Assembly: GCF_036324505.1 (NCBI RefSeq)
Contig: NC_086370.1
Span: 17,200,600 to 17,264,599, forward strand
DNA from: Eleginops maclovinus
Taxonomy: Eukaryota; Chordata; Actinopteri; Perciformes; Eleginopidae
DNA: 64,000 bases
Direction: 5' to 3'
Below, one piece after another: positions 54,870-64,000 of the stretch. The notes under the pieces were generated by a model, which saw only the letters and a program-made list of their open reading frames with translations, had not been told where the DNA came from and searched no databases. A program made the translations under genes and the position numbers. Positions within the stretch are counted from its first letter, which is position 1. Every line of letters begins with the position of its first letter.

Positions 54870-57572
54870 CATATCACATATGCATGTCTTATTTATTATC
54901 TCCCAGTTTAAGAACAATATTATCTTTGCTCGTCCAACCAAGTCCTTGGTCTACTTTAGTCAAGTACACACATCCAGATAAAAGCTGAGAAGTTCGTAGC
55001 TGTGCACTGGACTTTGTGCTCTCAGGGAGGTGTTGATGTTGCAATGGCCCACTCGGGGAAAGAAGGGAAGGGTCACCCGATACAGTAAGAGTACATAAGT
55101 GTATATTTGTACTATGTTGGAACTTGAAAGGTGTAGGATACAAACAATGTTAGTCCTTATGCTTCATTCCAGCGGCCCTCAGCACCAGAGCCTTGCTGTT
55201 TTATATTCTGGCCATCAAATCAGGGTTACACCTGGGGATGCCATGTAAGAAAGACTTCAAAAGCAATCATCTAGGTACTAAGGACGAGGATTAAGATTGA
55301 GGACCAACATTGAAAACTGTTTATCTATACCACCACAACAACAATCAACTTAGACAAGCTTTTACAGTAAGTGCCTTTTAAATGCTACCCCTCCCCCTTG
55401 TCTACTATACATTCATTATATATTTCCTTAGTATATTCCACTACTCAAAGGAACCATATTCCTAAAAAATGTATTTTAACATTGTGTGTTTGTGTTACTC
55501 TGGGTGATTATAAAGTAACATTTTTGAGTGCCAGTTCCCGATAAGTGATGCATTGGCATTACACATCAGGGTAAATTAAAATGAGGCAAAAAAACAAGAC
55601 ATGACATACAAACAGGCCATGTAAATAAAGTGGAGCTTGTTCACAAGGCAGCGCTTCTCCCACCCCCAAATGTCTTCATTTGAGTGCAACCTGCTGATCA
55701 TTATGTAAGACGTTCTCCATGTGCAGTGCAAATATCTGTCCATGCTGATCAAAACGGTGTCTATTTACCAATTCATGCAAGAGGAATTCATCCAGCACCC
55801 TATTGACCTAAACCTTGTTTATCAGTTGTCTTCAATGGGCTAGATGTATATTTAAAAAAAAAAAGAGTCATCTGCATGTCAGTCATGCTCATCATACCAG
55901 CCCTGCCTTGCAGGAAATATCAGTTACCAAGCAGATTGCCACTGACTTTACAGTTGTAATTCCAGTTGAAAAATAATAAAGCAAGCAAAGTCACAGCTGC
56001 AACCATGAGATGCAGATCCACTTAGAAGTTGTCAGCTTAGTCATAGAAAGGGAAAACAGCTGTAATAAGCAGTGAGGGTTGTTTCAGGTTGAAAAAACAT
56101 CACATGACGGAAAGTCAACAAAAAAAGCTGGAAGTCGATTATTGCAAACAGTTTGTTGTAATTCAACCCCTCCAGAGAGATCTGTGAATGTGTACCGTGT
56201 GCAGATAGAAACTGCCCTGAGTGGAAGGCACTGTATATTGAAGCAAGGTCATGATGTTTTCATCACATTATCCAGGTCCATACACGTAACATTGTCCCAA
56301 CCAGGTCCGAATACATGAGGTCTGCTGTCGACTATGCCGAGACAAGAAGGTGATCGCTCGTTGTTCACAAGGTTACAATTCACACATACTACAGGGGGTG
56401 TCAGCCTTCTATTATGACTTTAATAGAGAAGAAGTCAGTGAGAAGTGAGCTTGAAGTGGTTATATGTTCATTGTCAGTAGTATTTGAGACAACCAGCACT
56501 GTGAAGTGGAAGTAGCAGCCAGGGTTTTACGTGAAAAAGAACAGACAGATGCAGTTTTTTAGTGGTAGCTCTCTGTGTTGCAGCAGCAGGAGGGAACCTT
56601 AAGCATCTGGTTAGTAAAGCTACAGTACATCGTGTTGCCTTGTGAGCCTCGTACAACACACAAAAGCAGAGCCCAGTTTGGCTCAGGGTGCTCGAAGAGG
56701 ACTACTCAAGGGGCACAACATGACAGCATTGGTATAGCACAATAATAAAAGAAAACTTACGTTTTGTTAAGTGCAGCAAAGCGCATACAATTTCAGTGTA
56801 AACCAAAACAAGACATTGACATTTTTGTCAAACAAATTAGATTAATTATTAATCTGACAAAATATATATATATATAACTATGTATATATAAAAGCACCCA
56901 TTTAAAAAGTGGCGAAGAAAATGTTGTATGATTAATAAGAGAAATATTTAGAGAAATTAGAGAAATTATAAAGAAATATAAACTAATAAGACCAAAATGC
57001 AAATGAGATACATTTGCATTTAAAGGAGTTTTAGTAACATAATTTATATCTCTTTTTCAAAACAACGTAAAAGGTAACCACTGTTTATAGACTTCTTGTT
57101 AAAAACAATTTTTGGAAGGCTTCAAAATGATCTCCGTTAGATTTTCTTAGATTGTTAGTTAAACAGAAGGCAAACAAATAGTGCAAGAGGTAAAGCAAAA
57201 GTGGGTGCTTAGACTTGGTGAAGCAAATGTGAAACAAAATATACAGAAATCAGCATTTAGAGAGCCAAAACATCCACACTGAAGTACCCACACCGACCCC
57301 ATTCCAAAAAGGAAAACAATAAAGACAGACAACCCCCCCCCCTCCCCCGTGAGACACACCTGTTAAGCCTGCAAAGCATAGCAAAGTTTCCCCTTAAAAT
57401 GGAGATAAGACTAAGACAAGAAACACTGCAGAGGGACACCACCTGTGCATGCCTTTCACTTTCAGGACTGGCACTTCTTTTGTCTATATTTGTCTGTCTT
57501 TGATTGCTTGAGATGGCCTCTTATCAAGGTGCATCACTTAATTGTGTCCTGTACACACCCTGTGGCATGGTT
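54870..57572 (-). other. abraxas2 3' UTR
   Basis: About 2.7 kb from the stop to a minus-strand AATAAA at 54897-54892. AT-rich with no coding signal; a short TA-repeat lies at 56861-56890. The UTR end is inferred from the signal only. Confidence 0.55.
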
Positions 57573-58126
57573 CTATGTTGTCTGTGAGCCGTGAGCGCCA
57601 CCATCCGGGCCGAGGGCAGCCGGTCGGCCTTGTGTTAAAACGCTGCCAGAGGCTATTGGCAGATGAGCGGCTTCACTCACTAAGTTCTCATATTCGCTAC
57701 TGTCCTCATCTTCATCCTCATCCTCTTCATCGTCTTCCTGCCCCGCAGCTTGTCTGTCTAACGAGTCTGAGCTCGATCCGTCCCCATTGCCAAGGTATGG
57801 GGTGCTGGGAGCGGCGACAGGATTAGAGCTGGCACCGAGCCCCAGGCCCAACCCCATCCCCAGCGGGCTGGGGGTGGGGTGTCCTGGGGAGCCCACAGCT
57901 TGAGGCCGGGGCAGCAGAGCAGCACTGGTGGGTGGAGAAGAGGAGGGGAGCAGAGAGTCATCCTGGGACAAGAGGTCGGTATAAGATGGAGGGTTAGGTG
58001 AGGTACTGGGCCGCTCCGGAGCAGAGGGGGTGGGAAACGTTATCCTGGCAAGAGAGGAAGTTGCTGAAGGTTCTGTGTTCTCCTCTGGAGTGGGATGGGA
58101 GTCTGTGTTTTGAGCCTCAAGCAGTC
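57573..58126 (-). CDS. abraxas2: abraxas2 exon 9 and stop
   Basis: Encodes the disordered tail from [17 protein letters not shown] to HGSQTT and TAG at 57575-57573. It has PPSYTDLL and RPQAVGS motifs shared with the human tail and an E/D-rich run before SSEYENL. The acceptor is tcggtttaacag|GACTG. Confidence 0.95.
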
Positions 58127-61100
58127 CTGTTAAACCGAGAGATAGATATAACTGATGAAAAAGCATGTAGATATTTTGCTAAATGTTAGCCGTAAAAACT
58201 GAGTAAATCAAGTTTGACTAGTTGACGGAACAAAAAGATGTTTAAAAAAGGCCTGAGGGAAAGGCATGGACTCAGGTGTGTTATATGTTTTGTTTTAAGC
58301 TCTTTGTAATTGATCAAAATAAAGTTTCAAACCAGCACTCATTACATTTTATTACGCCATTACACTTTTTAGAATCAGGCACGTACTTCTCTCCTCTTCT
58401 GCTGCCTTGCGTTTCCTGAGAGCAAGTTGTTGTTTGAGGTTGTTCACATCCACTTGAATATTCTCTTTTACACGTTCACTTTGTTCTACCTCCCCACACA
58501 CAGCCTGGAAACAAGACAAACAGTTGAAAAACTCACACAAAAAAGGAAAAAACAAGAAGCCATCTAGTCCGAAAACTATTTCACTTAACGCCAGCTCACC
58601 TGCACTTTGTCTTGTAGTGCACTGTAGACATTGAATATTGTTCGGATGTCCTTCATCACACCATCTTTGTCAAAGAATTCAGCCCTGGAATGATATTTAA
58701 CAACATAGAAATCCGTTACAGCATTCAGGTCATAACGTCACACAGAACAAGCTGAACCACTTTGTTCTTCTATATTAAACATTTCAAAAGGCATAAGAGC
58801 AGTAACGCTGTGTATTGTTAATGTATTCAATACCATAAATATACTCCACTGGCTGCCACATAAAATCACAAGCTCAAGGCGCTGTGCTGTAAATAAAGAG
58901 ATCTGAAGTCCCTGCAGTTTAGATAACGCTGACACTAATAAACTCCTTCTATACCACACAGAATGGGTCTAAGTTTAGACACAGAAATATAAGCAGTCGA
59001 TGTGCAGTCACATAACAGCTTCCCCCTGCAGGTAGTCACCCACCAATGTATGCTGATACCACTAACAAACAGAGTAAACAACAACAAGAGCAACCTAAAA
59101 ATGGGAGTGAGAAGCGGCATGGGCGCATAGCAAAGGGAAAGCGGAGAAACCTTACCCGTGCTCTTTGATGACCTGGGTGTAGTTGAGTGAGGTGTTGGGC
59201 ACTGAGGAGACTTTGTATTCCTGCTGGCTCGTGTTGCCAAGGTTTGGGATTGAGAGGGTTATCCTCTGGTTGAACCTACTGAGTAGACATGACCAGTTAG
59301 CACTATTAAAATATACTTTGTAAGATTATTAAGACTATAAACATACTGTAATATGACCTCAAAAATATTTTCAACCCAGACAATAGCTTGACACGATACC
59401 ACAAGGTTGTGTTGGCAATTGTTAGTCAACATGCAGTTCTTACTTGTGGTTAGGTCTGAAAAGCACGTATTCTAGTGCGTGTGTGGAGCTGTTGGCGGTG
59501 GAGATGAAGCTGAACAGAAGGAAGACGAGGTCGGGCACACCAAGAAGCTCAGTCAGCTGTTTGTGGATGATCTGTTCCCTGAAAGACATCTGCTGCTGCG
59601 TGTTCCTCCGAAACCGGTACCAGCCAATGACGTTCTACGCAGCGAAAAAACGACTTAATGTGTGTAATTTAGTAAAAAGTAAAAAAAAAAACATGGACCA
59701 AAACACATACAAATACAGATTGAGAACAAAAAAAACACTAATAATTATGGAACCTGTACAAGTAAAATACGTTTAGTTTGTAATTCAAATGAAAGAAATC
59801 ACTCACTTTCCGCCTATCTTTAAGTATGCTGTTGAGATTTTCCTCATTGAGTTTGCCTGCGTAGTCATAAAAGCTGTTGAGAGGGAAGAAACACATAAAG
59901 TAAGTCCTACTCCTCTACTGCCCTGGCCTACTTCTTTACCCAATGTTGTCAGATGGGGCCATCTACTGTCCAATGTCAAATTCAGCGCGTGCTAAAATGC
60001 ATGCAGGGTAAGTGACTTATCCATTTAAAATCGTCTGTTAATTTACAATGACTTAAAACAAAGGTGCTAGAATCTACTCTGCATTTTTATTGAGGGATGA
60101 TAACAATTATACATGCTCAGAGGTCTCAGGCTCTCTACATGCATTAAACAACAGCTATTGTAAGATGCCACTTCATCCTAAATTACCATATTGTGTTTGT
60201 TACAACAAAAAGATAATGTCAGATTTTCCTAAAATAAATTACCATAGCTAAAAATGTTGGCCGTCCATTATTGTCTCCTTAAGGAGAATTGCTACCTGCA
60301 ATCCAAATTGCACACATCTGGCACATTTCAACATGTGTATTTATAACTAATGATAATAGCAGCTGTTTGAAAATAAGAACTCATGCCTTACCTAAATAAC
60401 TGTGCACAAGGATCATGGTTATGGATTTCTGTTGGGATAAAAACAGACGAACAACCTGATGTTTAACTTATACAGGTCAAATATGCAACATACTCAAAAG
60501 ACATTAGCCAAAATGTAGACAACTCCAATTGTAAAGCACAGGATTAAAACCTGCCACTATTTACAAATATATATTGGTATAATAGTCTTGAATATACCTG
60601 TAATTTATACAGTCAAAAAACATGACTGTGTTGGTCATTAAGGCCACACACAGTAAAGCTGAGCTCACAAAAAGTTCTGTCATTGATTTACATTGGCTTG
60701 TTGTTTCAGTTTTTTTTTTGGCCCAATACAAAATCATGTACCAAGCAGACTTTTATTCCAACCACCAACTCACTAAAATCATCTCTTTCCCAATTATGTT
60801 TCACATTCAGATGCATTGAAGCATGTTTCTCCTGAGTGGACTGGAGTTTTAAAGGACAATTTTAAGAAGCAGTGAAACCAAACAATCCACACAACTGGGA
60901 CAATAGCTACATATTAACATAACAATTTACATTTACATTATCTCGATGTCTTTTAATATGCTGAGATGTTTTGGCACATTACAATCCAATACTGATTCCA
61001 GTGGATTTCCTACGACTAATGTCTCTCATTTTAAATCTGACAGAATAAATGGCATTGATCAGTTGCTACTTATTGAGATGTCACAACATTTGTATTTGTT

Positions 61101-62549
61101 TCTGTTTTGGGGCTTACCTACTACCTGGAGCAACTCTGCAGTGCTGATCTGTGTGTCAGTGATGCTGACAGTCTCTTCTTGCCTTACATCTCCTAATAGG
61201 AAGCCCTCCTGTGGTAACACAAAACTGGGGTTAGGGCACTACTGTAGACCTGAAGCAATTATCACATTAATCTGTTGGTTGTTCAACCGAAAACTAACTG
61301 CCAGAAATTCATTGTTGAAGTGTTTTATCGAATGCCAAACACATACTGGTTCCAAATTCTCATACGAGGATTTCCTTTAGTGAAATTAAAATCTTTAGGC
61401 TGTTGGTCAAAAAAAATCATGCATTTTGAAAACAAGACATTGGAATCTGTGAAACTGACATTTTCCACTCTTTTTGGTGTAAGATTTTACAAAGCAAACA
61501 GTCAGGTGGATTTCATGTGAAACACAATTAAGTGCATACACAAGAACAACAACAAACGTATGAGAAGCACTCAATTATAATCAAATACATCTTGTTTACA
61601 GGAGTTAATATAGTCGTTGACTCCTTACAACAAGTGACAACAACTGTTAAATAAACAACAACATGTATCAGGAATGCAGGCAAACTAGTAGTCAGCAACT
61701 ATCCACCTGTCTAAGCCGACTTCTAAAGTCTTGACGAACGGCAACGGCATACAGACAGCACTGACGCAAGCACTGTGTGAAAGGTTTCTTAGTTAAACAA
61801 TAAATCAAAACATATAAGACAAAATAAATGTATTTTTACGCATGTAACTCACTTTGTAAGTCTGTACTGACATCAAATGAAACTGACATTAGCTAGGTGG
61901 CTAAGAAGCCAATCTAGCATCTCGAAAACGACAAAAACAATACAGTTTAATGTAACTTAGTTTTGAAATGCACAGAGCTAGTTTCACAGTGTTGATGATA
62001 TACTAAACGGTTATCAGATGGCAGGTCGAAGGTGACTACAGACATCAGAATCACCAGCACACGGAAGTCACTTGACTTGGTAGCTTAGCCAACATGCTAA
62101 GTAGCTAACTACTGACTATTTCCCGGAAATCAAACTTTCCCAACACCATTTCATCTACAGACACAGCACGTAACCTTAATCGTGTTGATGTCTCATAACG
62201 TTATACCTACAAATATAAAATATGTGCAGCTATTACACATGAGATCAACATTAAACAAATGTTACTGTCTTCCTGTCACTCTAACTACACAGTCAGATTT
62301 AACCAGGCCTGCCGGTAAATAGACGCAACCAATACTAGCTAGCCAGCAACAGGATGATGACACTGGAAAACAACACTAACTAATGGCTTTGATTAACCGT
62401 TAACCATATCACCGAGCGACTCACACTTAAGCCACAATCCCCCTAATATATTGTCAGCATTATTTTTGAGTACTTACATGATCTGAGTTGCTGTTGGCGC
62501 TGTGATAACACACAGAACTAAAAGTATAACCTGAAATGGATGCCGCCAT
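57573..62549 (-). CDS. abraxas2: abraxas2 (Abro1/FAM175B), BRISC scaffold, whole coding span
   Basis: Coding exons on the minus strand are 62549-62478, 61208-61118, 60428-60392, 59873-59807, 59634-59444, 59275-59156, 58684-58600, 58504-58387 and 58126-57573, encoding 444 residues (human about 415). Residues 1 to about 150 form the MPN-minus domain, which lacks the JAMM zinc-binding motif. About 205-262 form a coiled coil that pairs with BRCC36 in the family. About 263-444 is a Pro/Ser-rich disordered tail with an acidic run and SSEYENL, like the DSDYENL of the human protein. It scaffolds the cytoplasmic BRISC complex, a K63-specific deubiquitinase. The tail lacks the C-terminal SPxF BRCT-binding motif of Abraxas1, supporting Abro1. 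It has a head-to-head neighbour, eef1akmt2. Confidence 0.96.
58387..58504 (-). CDS. abraxas2: abraxas2 exon 8
   Basis: Encodes [19 protein letters not shown] through [10 protein letters not shown], the coiled coil. The acceptor is cttgtttccag|GCTGT and the donor AGAA|GTACGT, phase 1. Confidence 0.94.
58600..58684 (-). CDS. abraxas2: abraxas2 exon 7
   Basis: Encodes [19 protein letters not shown] to LQDKVQ, the start of the coiled coil. The acceptor is tatcattccag|GGCTG and the donor CAG|GTGAGC, phase 0. Confidence 0.94.
59156..59275 (-). CDS. abraxas2: abraxas2 exon 6
   Basis: Encodes [19 protein letters not shown] through VIKEH. The acceptor is tactcagtag|GTTCA and the donor CACGG|GTAAGG, phase 2. 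Confidence 0.94.
59444..59634 (-). CDS. abraxas2: abraxas2 exon 5
   Basis: Encodes [18 protein letters not shown] through the [14 protein letters not shown] core of the MPN-like fold to FRPNH. The acceptor is cgctgcgtag|AACGT and the donor CACAA|GTAAGA, phase 2. Confidence 0.95.
59807..59873 (-). CDS. abraxas2: abraxas2 exon 4
   Basis: Encodes [18 protein letters not shown] to KDRRK. The acceptor is tctcaacag|CTTTT and the donor GGAAA|GTGAGT, phase 0. Confidence 0.93.
60392..60428 (-). CDS. abraxas2: abraxas2 exon 3 (37 bp microexon)
   Basis: Encodes [12 protein letters not shown]. The acceptor is tatcccaacag|AAATC and the donor TTTAG|GTAAGG. Phase 1 in and phase 2 out fit both neighbours, and the peptide matches human EIHNHQPCSKLF. 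Confidence 0.92.
61118..61208 (-). CDS. abraxas2: abraxas2 exon 2
   Basis: Encodes [19 protein letters not shown] to LLQVV. The acceptor is gttaccacag|GAGGG and the donor GTAG|GTAAGC, phase 1. Confidence 0.94.
61209..62477 (-). other. abraxas2 intron 1
   Basis: 1.3 kb; I see no gene, repeat or strong motif. Confidence 0.65.
62478..62549 (-). CDS. abraxas2: abraxas2 exon 1
   Basis: ATG at 62549; encodes [19 protein letters not shown] then SNSDH. The donor is CAT|GTAAGT, phase 0. The start context (tcATGGCGG) is good, and the N terminus matches the conserved Abro1 start. This exon is too short for a standard long-ORF scan. Confidence 0.95.
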
Positions 62550-62662
62550 GATGGAAACATCCCTATTAATCCCGACGCCCCCTGCAGTTGCAAGCACGCT
62601 CCTGCAGCGCAAAGTCTTCTGGGAACTGTAGGCGACGAAATGACAGTCTCCTCCTAACCAGC
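62550..62662. promoter_or_regulatory. bidirectional promoter of abraxas2 and eef1akmt2
   Basis: The 113 bp between the two opposing ATGs must hold both 5' UTRs and core promoters. A ZNF143/SBF-like site, TTCTGGGAACTGTAG, lies at 62617-62631 (family consensus ACTACAANTCCCAGAA on the other strand). CCTGCAG repeats flank it at 62581 and 62601. No TATA box is seen. Shared start-site arrangement is inferred from gene geometry. Confidence 0.8.
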
Positions 62663-62775
62663 ATGGAAGTCTCTACAGAGAGCGTGGAACAGAAAAGTAG
62701 AAATGCATCTGACCCAGAGGACGACAAATGTTCAGATAACGATTTTGAACCTTCAATACTTGGAACGAAAGAATA
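62663..62775 (+). CDS. eef1akmt2: eef1akmt2 exon 1
   Basis: Starts MEVSTESVEQKSRNASDPED and ends GTKE plus two bases at the donor GAATA|GTAAGT. It is the first ATG after the shared promoter, with a fair context (agcATGG). Confidence 0.9.
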
Positions 62776-63512
62776 GTAAGTGTTGTGATCCGTTAACTAG
62801 TGATGATTGGCTAGTCTCGCCTGGCTTCACAGCTAGCGTTAGCTTAGCTACAACATACAGCAACAGAGCTAGACGTCCAACTTCTGTAAGAGCAAGTAGA
62901 ACATTTATATTATTTTAGCTATAAAACAAGTGCTGTTAATAGTCAGATGTGTAGTCATGTGGTCGCCCTTAACAAGTGAGGGCAGCAGGAGCTACAAACA
63001 TATTAGAATAGTTTACACTTCTTTAATCTTCGGTTCAGTCTACTTACTTTTATTTTATGCACTACAATTTGTCATTTTTCAAAATAACAATGTGTATAGT
63101 TTGTGTATAACTGATTGTCAGCTTCTGTCCTTTTTCTGCAGTTGGGAAGAAGCATACCAAAGAGAACTTGAGACATTCACAGACATTGGGGATGTTGGTG
63201 AGATATGGTAATCATATATACAGTATCACATGCTAGCATGGTAATTTTCTCACTATAAAGTTGACTTTTCTACTTGTAAGTGTGAGTATGTGTCATGCAA
63301 AATGTGAATATGCTTCGATGTGCTGAATGCAATATTTTTGGTTTCTGACTAAAGCCTGTCCCTTCACTAATTTCTTTGCGTTTCCTTTTTCTTTAAGGTT
63401 TGGTGAGGAGAGCATGAGCCGTGTGCTGCGCTGGATGGACAAAGCGAAGATCCCAGAAAATGCTTCCATTCTTGACATTGGCACTGGAAATGGAGCCTTT
63501 TTAGTTGAACTG
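62663..63512 (+). CDS. eef1akmt2: eef1akmt2 (METTL10), EF1A lysine methyltransferase, 5' part
   Basis: Exons are 62663-62775, 63142-63207 and 63398-63512 (98 codons), and the gene continues beyond the window. The N-terminal 37 residues are acidic and variable. Y/W-E-E-A-Y-Q-R-E-L follows, then GEIWFGEESMSRVLRWM, and SAM-binding motif I LDIGTGNG at residues 85-92, as in class I (seven-beta-strand) methyltransferases. Human METTL10 has the same order (WDAVYERELQTF, GEIWFGEESM, LDIGTGNGVFLVEL) and methylates a lysine of eEF1A. Motifs II-IV lie outside the window. The third donor, CTG|GTGTGA, is non-ideal but ends at the same residue boundary as the conserved VEL. Confidence 0.93.
63142..63207 (+). 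CDS. eef1akmt2: eef1akmt2 exon 2
   Basis: A 66-bp exon encoding YWEEAYQRELETFTDIGDV to GEI. The acceptor is cctttttctgcag|TTGGG and the donor ATATG|GTAATC, phase 2. Confidence 0.92.
63398..63512 (+). CDS. eef1akmt2: eef1akmt2 exon 3 (SAM motif I)
   Basis: Encodes WFGEESMSRVLRWMDKAKIP through LDIGTGNGAFLVEL. The acceptor is cctttttctttaag|GTTTG and the donor CTG|GTGTGA, phase 0. Confidence 0.9.
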
Positions 63513-63740
63513 GTGTGAACAGAGTACACATTTTTTTAATGATTTGTATATTATGGGTAGTTAATTAGAGTGCTGTTAAAGCGTCTGGTCACCAAAAATA
63601 AAAAATATATTCAAACTTGTTATGTAACTCTACAACACAATTCCAGTGATAACTGTTCCTAATTTAGCTTTCACATTGTGGAGTACAACGATTATGCAAA
63701 ATAATAGCATACAGTTCAAATAATATATAATAATTGTCCT

Positions 63741-63967
63741 AATTCCTCTATTTTATTCCGATGATGTTTAAAATCTGAGCAATTTCAAAACCTTTACCAA
63801 TAAGTTTCAAGTTTCAAGTTTCAAGGTTTCAAGGTTTTATTTGTCATATGCACAGCAGATACAGCGTATAAAACCTTGAAACCTTGAAACTTGAAACTTG
63901 AAACTTATTGGTAAAGGTTTTGAAATTGCTCAGATTTTAAACATCATCGGAATAAAATAGAGGAATT
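63741..63967. repeat. perfect 100-bp inverted repeat with 27-bp spacer
   Basis: The left arm (63741-63840) is exactly the reverse complement of the right arm (63868-63967); no mismatch was found by reading both through. The spacer is 63841-63867. The inner ends carry aagtttc/aaggtttc tandem units. It lies in eef1akmt2 intron 3. Confidence 0.95.
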
Positions 63968-64000
63968 TTATTTTATAATATTTCAATGACTCAATCCCGA

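Noticed and set aside
57542..57826. Plus-strand frame overlapping the last abraxas2 exon
   Set aside because: It is antisense to confirmed coding sequence, with no homology.

Overview
This is vertebrate nuclear DNA, almost certainly from a ray-finned (percomorph-type) fish. Split genes with GT-AG introns, many long (CA)n and (GA)n tracts, a fish-type tRNA-derived SINE, hAT-type and TA-flanked MITEs, and protein sequences close to fish CtBP2, ZRANB1 and ABRAXAS2 all point that way. I see no prokaryotic, phage, CRISPR or plasmid feature.

Four protein genes are present, and all coding exons were placed by codon phase and splice sites. (1) ctbp2 on the + strand (1301-33047), in its RIBEYE form. 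One large exon (1301-3584) encodes the synaptic-ribbon A domain with a long poly-Q tract. After a 19 kb intron come eight exons (22508-33047) encoding the NAD(H)-binding CtBP2/B domain, giving a predicted 1191 residues. The conventional short CtBP2 first coding exon was not found. (2) zranb1 (Trabid, an OTU deubiquitinase) on the - strand (52194 down to 37718), nine coding exons, 757 residues. (3) abraxas2 (Abro1/FAM175B, scaffold of the BRISC K63 deubiquitinase) on the - strand (62549 down to 57573), nine coding exons, 444 residues. (4) eef1akmt2 (METTL10, an EF1A lysine methyltransferase) on the + strand from 62663, first three exons only, cut by the window end.

ctbp2 and zranb1 converge tail to tail across about 1.6 kb. 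zranb1 and abraxas2 are in tandem. abraxas2 and eef1akmt2 diverge from a very small shared promoter: their start codons are about 113 bp apart with a ZNF143/SBF-like site between them. As I recall it, human 10q26 has the same order and relative orientation (EEF1AKMT2, ABRAXAS2, ZRANB1, CTBP2). zranb1 and abraxas2 both act on ubiquitin chains, so the block pairs two deubiquitination genes beside a synaptic/transcriptional dual-use gene.

The rest is intron, UTR and intergenic DNA holding microsatellites, one SINE, two hAT-like MITEs, two TA-flanked MITEs, remnants of a repeat with a GATA tail, and a perfect 100-bp inverted repeat near the right edge. No wholly new system is evident. The most useful leads are the perfect palindrome, the bidirectional promoter, a candidate alternative C-terminal exon of ctbp2, a microsatellite serving as the polypyrimidine tract of the RIBEYE A/B splice, and repeated RFX X-box-like palindromes in the RIBEYE intron.
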